From positions 1 through 14,569 of the forward strand of contig JAFAIY010000163.1 in the NCBI GenBank assembly GCA_019236485.1: DNA of 14,569 bases. The letters run 5' to 3'. This DNA is from Comamonas sp. Lineage in GTDB: Bacteria; Pseudomonadota; Gammaproteobacteria; Burkholderiales; Burkholderiaceae_C. Shown here piece after piece: positions 6,554-13,682 of the stretch (position 1 is its first letter; the number at the start of each line of letters is the position of its first letter). The notes beneath the pieces were generated by a model. That model saw nothing but the letters and a program-made list of their open reading frames with translations. It was not told the origin of the DNA and searched no databases. The translations under genes and the position numbers were made by a program.

Positions 6554-6598
6554 TTGATAGCCGCTGACGCTTGCTGCATAAGCGCCAGCGGCTGTTTT
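6554..6598. terminator. Hairpin between convergent genes, TGATAG-family palindrome
   Basis: Arms AGCCGCTGACGCTT (6559-6572) and AAGCGCCAGCGGCT (6580-6593) pair at 13 of 14 positions with a 7-base loop, then TTTT (6595-6598). It begins with TTGATAG. It can end the MocR transcript from the left; the stem also begins within 5 bases of the YoaK-like gene's stop on the other strand, though no T-run serves that side. Confidence 0.62.
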
Positions 6599-7284
6599 CA
6601 TGTGGCGGCTGCACCGTAGCGCAGCGTCAGCGCGGCCACCAGCGGCGGCAGCGCAAAACACCACATGCCCAGGGCCACAAAGGCCAGGGCCGCCAGAGCG
6701 CAGCCCAGGGCAAAGCTGGCGATGGCGGGCAGCATCTTGCGCAGCCGCCCCATGGCTGCGCTGCGCTCATCGCCGCCCAAGCCCTTGAGTAGATCGGCCA
6801 GATCGATCATCACCTGGGTGGTATTGCCCGTCATCAGGGTCGAAGGCGGCAGCTGGGGCAGATGCATGCGCTGCATGGCGTTCTGCACGGCCATGGCGCA
6901 GACCATCAGCATGCCGGCCGCAAACGCGGGCGCCATATCGCCGTCCGCAAACGGGCCGAAGCCCAGCATCAGCGCGGCCGCCAGCACCAGCAGCAACACC
7001 TGGGCCGCGATCAGGCTGGACATGGGCGCTTTCTGCCGCGCCGCCAGCGCATTGCTGGCCAGGCGCGTCAAGAGCACGGCCACGCAAAACACGGGCAGGG
7101 CCAGCAGCTTGGAGAGCGCGCCCGCGCTGCCGTGGATCAGCGCCGCACCCAGAGTGACGAAGTTGCCCGTCACATGGGCGGTGAACAATCCGCCCAGCGC
7201 CAGAAAGCCCGCCGTGTCCACATAGCCGGCGTTAAAGCCCAGCAGATGGCTCAAGGGTGCGGGGATGCTGCGGGCTTCGGACAT
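6598..7284 (-). CDS. YoaK/DUF1275 family membrane protein (second of a tandem pair)
   Basis: 228 residues, hydrophobic throughout, with about six predicted membrane helices. The family is known as YoaK or DUF1275, mostly of unknown function. Both signature motifs are present: TAHVTGN at residues 35-41 and STLMTGNTTQ at 148-157. CTGGAG lies six bases upstream of the ATG. It lies 111 bases downstream of a second YoaK-family gene on the same strand, and the two are clearly paralogous. It is the last gene of the minus-strand cluster and stops beside a hairpin at 6554-6598. The repeated TGN motifs sit in related positions of each half and may line one substrate path; that is inference. Confidence 0.9.
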   Translation of the reverse strand: MSEARSIPAPLSHLLGFNAGYVDTAGFLALGGLFTAHVTGNFVTLGAALIHGSAGALSKLLALPVFCVAVLLTRLASNALAARQKAPMSSLIAAQVLLLVLAAALMLGFGPFADGDMAPAFAAGMLMVCAMAVQNAMQRMHLPQLPPSTLMTGNTTQVMIDLADLLKGLGGDERSAAMGRLRKMLPAIASFALGCALAALAFVALGMWCFALPPLVAALTLRYGAAAT

Positions 7285-7395
7285 GGCGGCTCCAGGGAAG
7301 ATGGGTGCTAGGGGCTGAGGTCCCGAGCAGCAGTTGTTTTCGCGGCGCAGATCGGAGCGCGAGCAGCGCCTTGGGCATGAAGAAAGCGGCCGGCA

Positions 7396-8097
7396 TCAGA
7401 TGAACTGCCGGCGAAAAGACAGGCCGGCCAGGTACAGCACGGCCAGCACAAAAGGCAGCACGCTCCAGAAACCCAGGCGCATATAGAGCACGGCCCCCAG
7501 AAACGCCCCCAGCACAAAGCCGCCCACCACGCTGCCGCTCTTGAACAGGGCCAGGCCCTGCTCGCGTCCGGGCTGGCGCAGATAGTTGGACAGGTCTATG
7601 CCTAGCTGCGTGGTATTGCCCGTCATCATGGTGCTGGGGCTGATGTGCTTGATCAGCGTCTTGCTGGCCGTGTTGCGTATGGCCAGGGCCACCAGGCCCA
7701 GGCCGCCGGTCAGCGCCAGCGAGCTTGCGCCAGGGTCACGAAACGGGTCGAAATGCAAACCCGCCAACATGAAGCCTGTAAGAAACAAGGCCTCGGCCAC
7801 GAACAGCCAGCCCAGGGTCTTGTGGGATTGGCTGCAGCGGTCTATCCAGGTCTTGGTCAGCATGACCGTGACGATGAACAGCGGGATCGCGCCCAGCTTG
7901 ACCCACAGGCCCGCCCCGCCCTTGACCAGGGCCGCGCCGGCCAGCACCAGATTGCCCGTCACATGGGCCGTGAAAAAACCCAGCAAGGCGATAAAGCCTA
8001 TGGTGTCTATGGCGCCGCCCACGATGGTGAGCAACACGGGCGCGCGGCACTGGGCCCAGAGCCCCGGGGTCTGCTCCGCATTCCCTACAGCCGTCAT
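7396..8097 (-). CDS. YoaK/DUF1275 family membrane protein (first of a tandem pair)
   Basis: 233 residues. I chose the ATG at 8097 because it overlaps the DoxX stop codon as ATGA, which indicates translational coupling; the longer open frame to 8442 runs antiparallel in composition through doxX codons and has no family similarity. Signature motifs are TAHVTGN (43-49) and STMMTGNTTQ (155-164), with about six hydrophobic helices. Compared with the downstream paralogue it shares both motif blocks but differs elsewhere, so the duplication is old. The function is unknown. An inner-membrane location is expected. Confidence 0.9.
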   Translation of the reverse strand: MTAVGNAEQTPGLWAQCRAPVLLTIVGGAIDTIGFIALLGFFTAHVTGNLVLAGAALVKGGAGLWVKLGAIPLFIVTVMLTKTWIDRCSQSHKTLGWLFVAEALFLTGFMLAGLHFDPFRDPGASSLALTGGLGLVALAIRNTASKTLIKHISPSTMMTGNTTQLGIDLSNYLRQPGREQGLALFKSGSVVGGFVLGAFLGAVLYMRLGFWSVLPFVLAVLYLAGLSFRRQFI

Positions 8098-8540
8098 AAG
8101 GCCTCCTTGTCCCGCAGATCCAGCCAGGCCACGAGCAAAAAGCCGCCGACCAGGCCCAGATGCTCGAAAAAGGAATTGGCCGCCATAAAGCGCTGCTGGC
8201 CCGCGGGCAGCTCCCAGAAGCGCAGCGCCAGCAGCGTGGCCAGCAAGGTAAAGCCGGCCAGGGCCAGCGCGCCCAGCCAGCGCAGCCGTCCGATGAGGAT
8301 CAGCGCCGAGGCCCCCAGCTCCAGCACTATCACCAGCACCGCGAACACAGGCGCGGGTGCCAGGCCGAAATGCTGCATCTCGCCGATGGCGCCCGGAAAA
8401 TCGCTGAGCTTGACCAGCCCGCCCTGCAGATAGGCCGCGCACAGGCCCAGATAGGCCAAAAAGCGCATGGCGGCGCTGCCAAAAACAGGGCGCGCCATGG
8501 CCGCCAGGCGGTCCGAAAAACTGGATGAGGATGTAGTCAT
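8094..8540 (-). CDS. DoxX family membrane protein
   Basis: 148 residues with about four hydrophobic helices. DoxX-like features are the early FLAYLGLCAAYLQGGLVKLSD segment, then GEMQHFGLAPAPVFAVLVIVLELGASALILIG, and a third block GFTLLATLLALRFWEL before NSFFEHLGLVGGFLLVAW. The DoxX family includes a subunit of archaeal thiosulfate:quinone oxidoreductase; most bacterial members are uncharacterised and some are tied to redox or quinone stress. I chose the ATG at 8540 because GGGAG lies 8 bases upstream; a TTG at 8585 would add 15 uncharged-to-basic residues without a ribosome site. It is translationally coupled to the next YoaK-family gene. Confidence 0.88.
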   Translation of the reverse strand: MTTSSSSFSDRLAAMARPVFGSAAMRFLAYLGLCAAYLQGGLVKLSDFPGAIGEMQHFGLAPAPVFAVLVIVLELGASALILIGRLRWLGALALAGFTLLATLLALRFWELPAGQQRFMAANSFFEHLGLVGGFLLVAWLDLRDKEAL

Positions 8541-8729
8541 CGCATCACTCCCATAACGCTTGCAATCCGAACCCCTGAACATCAAAACTGGCGCGGCCCA
8601 AGCCAGAGACGCCGAGCAAGAGCCTACGCCGGCCGCGCCGCCTCGCGGCGGGGTCGGCCAGGCGATGGCCTCGTCCCCTCCCGAAGAGAGAGGGGGAAGC
8701 CGCGCAGCGGCTCAGGGAGAGCTTCAAGG
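8541..8729. repeat. GC-rich hairpin-rich spacer between the amidohydrolase and DoxX genes
   Basis: No gene is seen. Three small hairpins follow one another: CCGCC-TCGC-GGCGG (8638-8651), CCCCTC/GAGGGG (8675-8695) and GCCGC-GCA-GCGGC (8699-8711). The block resembles palindromic intergenic elements that I recall as common in Comamonadaceae genomes, which cannot be checked here. It interrupts an otherwise tight gene row, so DoxX and the YoaK pair may form a separate transcript or be less expressed. Confidence 0.5.
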
Positions 8730-10730
8730 TCACGCCATCCAGCAAGAGCAGCCCAAAGCGCCAAAGAAACTCTTGGGGTCTGAGGACGGCACGCTCGACG
8801 CCCAGGCATCGGCATGCTGGTGGCCGTGCATGCCGCAGCTTGTGCCGCAGCCGCAGGCCGCGGCCATGCTGCGGTAGCGGGCCGGGTTCAGCGAGTTCTT
8901 GCCAGCGCCTTCGGGCTCACCCCAGGCCGCATAGCCGCCAAACAGCCTGGTGGGCGACCAGTCTGGCATGGCCGGCGGCAGCGGGTTGTCGTCATGCTGG
9001 GCAAACTCGCCCTCGCCGTAGACCACACGGCCGCCGACCACCGTGAGATGCGAAGTCAGGAACGAGATTTCGTCCTCGGGCACCTTGAAGAAGTCCTTGC
9101 TGGGCACGATGAAGTCGGCCAGCTGGCCCACGGCAATGCGGCCGCGCAGGCCTTCCTCGTTGCTGAACCAGGCCACGTTCTCGGTCCACATGCGCAGCGC
9201 CGTCTCGCGGTCCAGCAGATTGCGCTGCGGGTACATCTGCGTGCCGCCCACGGTCTTGCCGGTGATCATCCACGACAGCGACACCCAGGGGTTGTAGGAG
9301 GCGACGCGCGTGGCGTCGGTGCCGGCCGAGACCTTGACACCTTTTTCCAGCATGCGCTTGACGGGCGGCGTGGCCTCGGCCGCACGCGCGCCGTAGCGCT
9401 CTATGAAGTACTCGCCCTGGTAGGCCATGCGGTGCTGCACGGCAATGCCGCCACCCAGCGCCGCAATGCGGTCTATGGACTTGTCGGAGATGGTCTCTGC
9501 ATGGTCGAAGAACCAGTTGATGCCGGTCAGCGGCGTGTCGCGGTTGACCTTCTCGAACACGTCGAGCGCACGCGAGATGGTTTCGTCATAGGTCGCATGC
9601 AGGCGCCAGGGCCAGCGGTTCTGCACCAGCACGCGCACCACTTCCTCAAGCTCGCTCTCCATCTGTGGCGGCATGTCGGGGCGCTCCACGCGGAAGTCCT
9701 CGAAGTCGGCGGCCGAATACACCAGCATCTCGCCCGCGCCGTTGTGGCGGAAATAGTCGTCACCCTGCTTGTACTTGACCGAAGAGGTCCATTTGAGGAA
9801 GTCCTCTTTTTCCTGCTTGGGCTTTTGCGTGAACAGGTTGTAAGCCAGGCGCACGGTGATCTGGTCGGCATCGGCCAGCTTCTGGATCACCTCGTAGTCT
9901 TCGGGATAGTTCTGGAAACCGCCGCCCGCGTCTATCACTCCGGTCACGCCCAGGCGGTTGAGCTCGCGCATGAAGTGGCGCGTGGAGTTGATCTGGTAGT
10001 CGAGCGGCAGCTTGGGGCCCTTGGCCAGGGTCGCATAGAGGATGGTCGCATTGGGCTTGGCCAGCAGCAGGCCGGTGGGGTTGCCGCTTGCGTCGCGCAC
10101 GATCTCGCCGCCCGGAGGCGCTGGAGTGTCCTTGGTATAGCCCACGGCGCGCAGCGCGGCAGCGTTGAGCAGCGCGCGGTCATACAGATGCAGCAGAAAC
10201 ACCGGCGTATCGGGCGCGATGGCGTTGATCTCCTGCAGCGTGGGCAGGCGCTTTTCGACGAACTGGTGCTCGGAGAAGCCGCCGACCACGCGCACCCATT
10301 GCGGCGCCGGGGTCACGGCCACCTGGCGCTTGAGCATGTCCAGCGCATCGGCCAGCGAGCGCACGCCGTCCCAGCGTAGCTCCATGTTGTAGTTGAGGCC
10401 GCCGCGCACCACATGGGTGTGGTTGTCGAACAGGCCGGGCAGCACGCTCTTGCGCTTGAGGTCGATGCGCCGGGTTCGGTCGCCCGCCAGCGCCAGGACC
10501 TCCTGGTCGTCACCGACGGCGACAAAGCGGCCGGCCTTGACGGCCACGGCGCTGGCCACGGGCTTGCTGCGGTCCAGAGTGGTGATCTGGCCGTTGAAAA
10601 AAACGATGTCGGGATGGGGACCGGGCATGGCAGATGCTCCTTGGTGATCGGCGGCAGAGGCGTTGCGCCCCAATAAGCTACCCAGAGCCAGCGTTGTCGC
10701 TGCACCCAGGATGTCTCGACGGGATGTCAT
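8730..10730 (-). CDS. Tat-exported amidohydrolase family protein (YtcJ-like, amidohydrolase 3) with Cys/His-rich C-terminus
   Basis: 666 residues from the ATG at 10730; this start places a twin-arginine signal TSRRDILGA at the extreme N-terminus, followed by a hydrophobic segment and a likely ASA-A cleavage site near residue 27, so the enzyme should be folded and metal-loaded before export to the periplasm. A longer TTG-type start at 10763 adds 11 residues. Metal-site residues of the family are visible: H104 and H106 in FDNHTHVVRGG, H378 in WRLHATYDE, H410 in FFDHAETI and D472 in SAGTDATR. YtcJ-like enzymes are metal-dependent hydrolases of unknown substrate. After the normal fold end (about residue 600) a tail carries C626, C628, C632, H635, H637, H639, C661 and C663. 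It lies between XapX and DoxX genes in one strand-wise row. Confidence 0.93.
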   Translation of the reverse strand: MTSRRDILGAATTLALGSLLGRNASAADHQGASAMPGPHPDIVFFNGQITTLDRSKPVASAVAVKAGRFVAVGDDQEVLALAGDRTRRIDLKRKSVLPGLFDNHTHVVRGGLNYNMELRWDGVRSLADALDMLKRQVAVTPAPQWVRVVGGFSEHQFVEKRLPTLQEINAIAPDTPVFLLHLYDRALLNAAALRAVGYTKDTPAPPGGEIVRDASGNPTGLLLAKPNATILYATLAKGPKLPLDYQINSTRHFMRELNRLGVTGVIDAGGGFQNYPEDYEVIQKLADADQITVRLAYNLFTQKPKQEKEDFLKWTSSVKYKQGDDYFRHNGAGEMLVYSAADFEDFRVERPDMPPQMESELEEVVRVLVQNRWPWRLHATYDETISRALDVFEKVNRDTPLTGINWFFDHAETISDKSIDRIAALGGGIAVQHRMAYQGEYFIERYGARAAEATPPVKRMLEKGVKVSAGTDATRVASYNPWVSLSWMITGKTVGGTQMYPQRNLLDRETALRMWTENVAWFSNEEGLRGRIAVGQLADFIVPSKDFFKVPEDEISFLTSHLTVVGGRVVYGEGEFAQHDDNPLPPAMPDWSPTRLFGGYAAWGEPEGAGKNSLNPARYRSMAAACGCGTSCGMHGHQHADAWASSVPSSDPKSFFGALGCSCWMA

Positions 10731-10750
10731 GGTTTTTCTTTCTTGGAATG

Positions 10751-10766
10751 CCGGTGCCGGCACCGG
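10751..10766. repeat. Perfect 16-bp palindrome between XapX and amidohydrolase genes
   Basis: CCGGTGCCGGCACCGG is its own reverse complement and lies in the 47-base gap, 21 bases before the amidohydrolase ATG and 12 bases after the XapX stop. In mRNA it could fold into a hairpin close to the ribosome site, or serve as a protein site. Observation is direct; role unknown. Confidence 0.5.
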
Positions 10767-10777
10767 TCACGCAGCAG

Positions 10778-11050
10778 TCATGTCGGGCGGTCTTCGGCCG
10801 GTTTGTCGGCCGTCTGTCGGCCGGGCAATTGGCCCAGCACGGAAGCGGTAGCCCGGGTCTCATCGCAGGCGGTGCTGAAAGCACTGCCGCCGAGCAGCTG
10901 CTTGCCCACGGGGATGACCTGCTCGCCCAGCAGAATGCCCAGCAGCCCCACCAGGGCCACCAGCGGCGGCGCCGGCGAGCGCACGCTCAGCAGGCTGTAG
11001 ATGATGCCGACCAGCAGGCCGGCGCCGAGTGACATCGCATAGAGTTTCAT
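10778..11050 (-). CDS. XapX domain-containing small membrane protein
   Basis: 90 residues. The first 50 form the XapX domain: two hydrophobic helices, residues about 4-22 and 29-47, joined by the short motif SVRSPAPP and ending GILLGEQV. XapX proteins are tiny membrane proteins of unknown function. After residue 55 a polar tail of about 35 residues follows, longer than the typical domain. Its coding DNA contains three TCGGCCG copies. The ATG at 11050 has only a weak GGGG upstream. It sits between the YcaC-like hydrolase and the amidohydrolase, which suggests the three work together. Confidence 0.88.
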   Translation of the reverse strand: MKLYAMSLGAGLLVGIIYSLLSVRSPAPPLVALVGLLGILLGEQVIPVGKQLLGGSAFSTACDETRATASVLGQLPGRQTADKPAEDRPT

Positions 11051-11119
11051 GGTTCGCCCCGCGGGTCTGGAAATCGATGGCGGCCCGGCGGCAGCAGCCG
11101 CACGGGCCGGGAGACTGGC

Positions 11120-11815
11120 TTACTTGGCCGGATTGGGGCCGATGCGCTGGCCGTGCTGCACGCGCTCGGGAGCCTTGTGCACCATGGTGTAGGCATAGTC
11201 CACGCCCATGCCGTAGGCGCCAGAGTGCTCGCGCACGATGTTCATCACCGCGTCGTAGCTGCTCTTGCGCGCCCAGTCGCGCTGCCACTCCAGCAGCACC
11301 TGCTGCCAGGTCACGGGCACCACGCCGGCCTGGACCATGCGGTCCATCGCGTAGTTATGCGCATCCAGCGAGGTTCCGCCCGAGGCATCGGCCACCATAT
11401 AGATCTCGTAGTCGGTGTCGTGCATGCAGGACAGCGCAAAGCCCAGATTGCAGACCTCGGTCCACAGGCCCGAGACCACGATCTTCTTGCGGCCCTGGGC
11501 CGCATGGGCGGCCAGCGAATCGCGCACGTTCTGGTCGTCCCAGGAGTTCATCGAGCTGCGCTCGAGGATCTTGTGCTCGGGGAACACGCCCAGCAGCTCG
11601 GGATAGGTGTGGCCCGAGAAGCCCTCGGTCTCCACCGTGGTGATGGTGGTCGGGATGTTGAAGGTCTTGGCCGCCTTGGCCAGGCCCACGACATTGTTCT
11701 TCAGCGTCTGGCGGTCTATGGACTGCACGCCGAAAGCCATCTGCGGCTGCTGGTCGATGAAGATGATCTGGCTGTTCTCGGGGGTCAGGACTTCGAGGTA
11801 GTTGCGGTTGGTCAT
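11120..11815 (-). CDS. YcaC-like isochorismatase-family cysteine hydrolase
   Basis: 231 residues from the ATG at 11815, which has AAGGAG upstream. The isochorismatase-like fold is clear: the catalytic Asp is D21 in IIFIDQQPQM, the nucleophile is C122 in VSGLWTEVCNLGFA, and the stretch NNVVGLAKAAKTFNIPTTITT (41-61) closely parallels E. coli YcaC. ILERSSMNSWDD (83-94) covers the third catalytic position, where a basic residue (R86) is seen; many relatives have Lys. Other YcaC-like pieces are VADASGG, AMDRMVQAGVVPVTW and EWQRDW. It has no signal peptide, so it is cytoplasmic. YcaC itself has no established substrate; amide or ester hydrolysis is expected. The extra C-terminal segment after residue 185 is not recognised. 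It follows the pirin gene by 47 bases. Confidence 0.93.
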   Translation of the reverse strand: MTNRNYLEVLTPENSQIIFIDQQPQMAFGVQSIDRQTLKNNVVGLAKAAKTFNIPTTITTVETEGFSGHTYPELLGVFPEHKILERSSMNSWDDQNVRDSLAAHAAQGRKKIVVSGLWTEVCNLGFALSCMHDTDYEIYMVADASGGTSLDAHNYAMDRMVQAGVVPVTWQQVLLEWQRDWARKSSYDAVMNIVREHSGAYGMGVDYAYTMVHKAPERVQHGQRIGPNPAK

Positions 11816-11862
11816 GGTGCTCTCCTTGGGTGGTGGTGGGGGGTGAAAGAAAGGGAATGGAT

Positions 11863-12573
11863 TCAATGCTGGGCGGCGGCGTCGACCAGCACGAGCTCGC
11901 AGTCTTCGCTAGCGGTGACGCTGAGGCTGGGCTCGCCATGCACGGCCGCGCCGTCGCGGGCGGCCAAAGGCACGCCGTTGACTTCGGCGCGGCCCCTGGC
12001 CAGCACCAGATAGCCATAGCGGTCGCCAGGGGCAAAGCGGTATTCGGCGCTCTCGCCGGCCCGCAGCGTGGCGCCCAGCACACGGGCGTCAGCACGTATG
12101 GGCAGGGCATCCTCGTCGTCGTCCGCGCCGCTGGCCAGCGTCACAAAGCGACCCGCGCGGTCGTCCCGCGGAAAAGGCTTGGTGCCCCAGGCGGGCCGTT
12201 CGCCCCGGCGGCTGGGCAGAATCCAGATCTGGAAGATGCGTGTGACCTCGGACTCGAGGTTGTATTCGGAATGGCGTATGCCCGTGCCCGCGCTCATCAC
12301 CTGCACGTCGCCGGCCACGGTGCGGCCCTGGTTGCCCAGGTTGTCGCGATGGGTGATCGCGCCTTCACGCACATAGGTGATGATTTCCATGTCGGCATGC
12401 GGGTGAGGCGGAAAGCCCGAGCCCGGCGCGATGGCGTCGTCGTTCCAGACCCTCAGCGCGCCCCAGTGCACGCGCTCGGGATCGTGGTACTCGGCAAAGG
12501 AGAAATGGTGCTTGGCATCGAGCCAGCCATGGTTGGCTGCACCCAGGCTGGCCAGAGGACGGCGCTCTATCAT
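11863..12573 (-). CDS. Pirin family protein (cupin, quercetinase-like)
   Basis: 236 residues, the bicupin length of bacterial pirins. All four metal ligands of the YhhW/pirin type are present and at the same spacing: H57 and H59 in FPPHPHADMEIITYV, H101 and E103 in GTGIRHSEYN. The N-terminal DAKHHFSFAEYHDPERVHWG is also characteristic. Some bacterial pirins act as quercetin 2,3-dioxygenases; others control metabolism by protein contact, so the reaction is not certain. The ATG at 12573 has AGGAG upstream. It is the first gene of the minus-strand cluster, divergent from the LysR gene across 167 bases, and probably carries the cluster's promoter. Confidence 0.95.
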   Translation of the reverse strand: MIERRPLASLGAANHGWLDAKHHFSFAEYHDPERVHWGALRVWNDDAIAPGSGFPPHPHADMEIITYVREGAITHRDNLGNQGRTVAGDVQVMSAGTGIRHSEYNLESEVTRIFQIWILPSRRGERPAWGTKPFPRDDRAGRFVTLASGADDDEDALPIRADARVLGATLRAGESAEYRFAPGDRYGYLVLARGRAEVNGVPLAARDGAAVHGEPSLSVTASEDCELVLVDAAAQH

Positions 12574-12645
12574 GGTGTTCTCCTGCGGCTCGTTGATGAC
12601 GATGGCGCCAGTCTAGAAACAGGGGATCACGCTGAGAAGACAATA

Positions 12646-12659
12646 AATGGAATTCCATT
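12646..12659. promoter_or_regulatory. Perfect 14-bp palindrome, candidate operator of the LysR/pirin divergent region
   Basis: AATGGAATTCCATT is its own reverse complement and lies in the 167-base gap, 73 bases from the pirin ATG and 82 bases from the LysR ATG. It is the most AT-rich part of the gap. Its position suits a regulator that controls both directions. A second inverted repeat GCGCAG-N7-CTGCGC lies at 12677-12695. A TTGACA box at 12670-12675 reads toward the LysR gene, but no -10 at proper spacing was found. Confidence 0.5.
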
Positions 12660-12740
12660 CTTTCCGTTTTTGACATGCGCAGACCGACTCTGCGCTGGCA
12701 TATTTGCGGGGTTTTTTACCGTCCCTGAACGGCCAATACC

Positions 12741-13676
12741 ATGAATAAACTGCCAGACCTCGAAGCCTGGGCGATCTTTGCCAAGGTCGCGGAAACCGGC
12801 TCCTTCGCGCGCACGGCCGCCGAGTTCTCGCTGTCCCAGGCCACGGTGTCCAAGGCCGTCTCGCGGCTGGAGACGCGCATGAAGACCGTGCTGTTCCACC
12901 GCACCTCGCGCCGCCTGTCGCTGACCGCCAACGGCCATGCGGCGCTGGAGCGCGCCGCGCGCATACTGCACGAGGGCCAGGCCGTGGAGGCCGAGGTGGC
13001 CGAGCAGTCCACCAGCCTGCGCGGCGTGATACGCCTGTCGGCCCCCATGTCCTTCGGCATTGCGCGGCTGGCGCCGGCGCTGCCCGGCTTCATGCAGGCC
13101 CACCCCGATGTGGAGCTGGACGTGCACTTCAACGACCAGCAGGTGGATCTGGTGAGCGACCGCTTCGATCTGGCGCTGCGCCTGGCCAACCTCGAAGACT
13201 CCAGCCTGCTGGCACGCCAGCTATGCAAGGTGCAGATCATGTTGGTGGGCTCGCCCGCCTATTTCGAGCGCCACGGCCGGCCACGCCACCCCAGCGACCT
13301 GGCCCGGCACAAGGCGCTGCAGTACAGCTACCAGCGCAGCGGCACCCACTGGCGCTTCAAGCATGCGCGGCATGGCGAGTTCACCCAGTCCATGGCCGTG
13401 CAGATGCAGGCCAACAATGCCGAGGCTCTGACTCCCGCGCTGCTGGCGGGCCTGGGCGTGGCGCTGCAACCGACCTTTCTCGTCTGGCAGCAGTTGCAGA
13501 CGGGCGCGCTGGAGGCCGTGATGGAGGACTGGCAGGTGGAGCCGATTGCGCTGCACATACTGACCCCGCCGGGCCGCAACCGCCCCGCGCGCGTGCAGGC
13601 CCTGATCGAACACCTGGCCCAGTCCTTCGCCAGCGAGCCCTGGGCCGGCGTCGCGGATCTGGTGCGCCCGCTCTGA
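12741..13676 (+). CDS. LysR-family transcriptional regulator, probable regulator of the pirin-YcaC-XapX-amidohydrolase cluster
   Basis: 311 residues, full length. The winged helix runs from residue 1 to about 65, with the recognition segment GSFARTAAEFSLSQATVSKA (20-39) and the wing FHRTSRRLSLT. The effector-binding domain from about residue 93 begins GVIRLSAPMSFG and includes FDLALRLANLEDSSLLARQL, typical of the CrgA/DmlR-like branch. The start ATG has no strong Shine-Dalgarno. It is transcribed away from the pirin gene with a perfect palindrome between, so autoregulation and control of the minus-strand cluster are likely. It ends 6 bases from the end of the convergent propeller-type gene with no terminator hairpin between. 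Confidence 0.94.
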   Translation: MNKLPDLEAWAIFAKVAETGSFARTAAEFSLSQATVSKAVSRLETRMKTVLFHRTSRRLSLTANGHAALERAARILHEGQAVEAEVAEQSTSLRGVIRLSAPMSFGIARLAPALPGFMQAHPDVELDVHFNDQQVDLVSDRFDLALRLANLEDSSLLARQLCKVQIMLVGSPAYFERHGRPRHPSDLARHKALQYSYQRSGTHWRFKHARHGEFTQSMAVQMQANNAEALTPALLAGLGVALQPTFLVWQQLQTGALEAVMEDWQVEPIALHILTPPGRNRPARVQALIEHLAQSFASEPWAGVADLVRPL

Positions 13677-13682
13677 GCCGGA

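Noticed and set aside
8098..8442. Upstream extension of the first YoaK-family gene to 8442
   Set aside because: The extension overlaps most of DoxX in another frame; the ATGA overlap at 8097 gives a normal-length protein.
8814..10379. 521-residue open frame on the plus strand
   Set aside because: It lies wholly antisense to the amidohydrolase, whose catalytic motifs and Tat signal are unmistakable. The plus frame is His/Ala/Gly-rich without any motif, typical of antisense open frames in GC-rich DNA.
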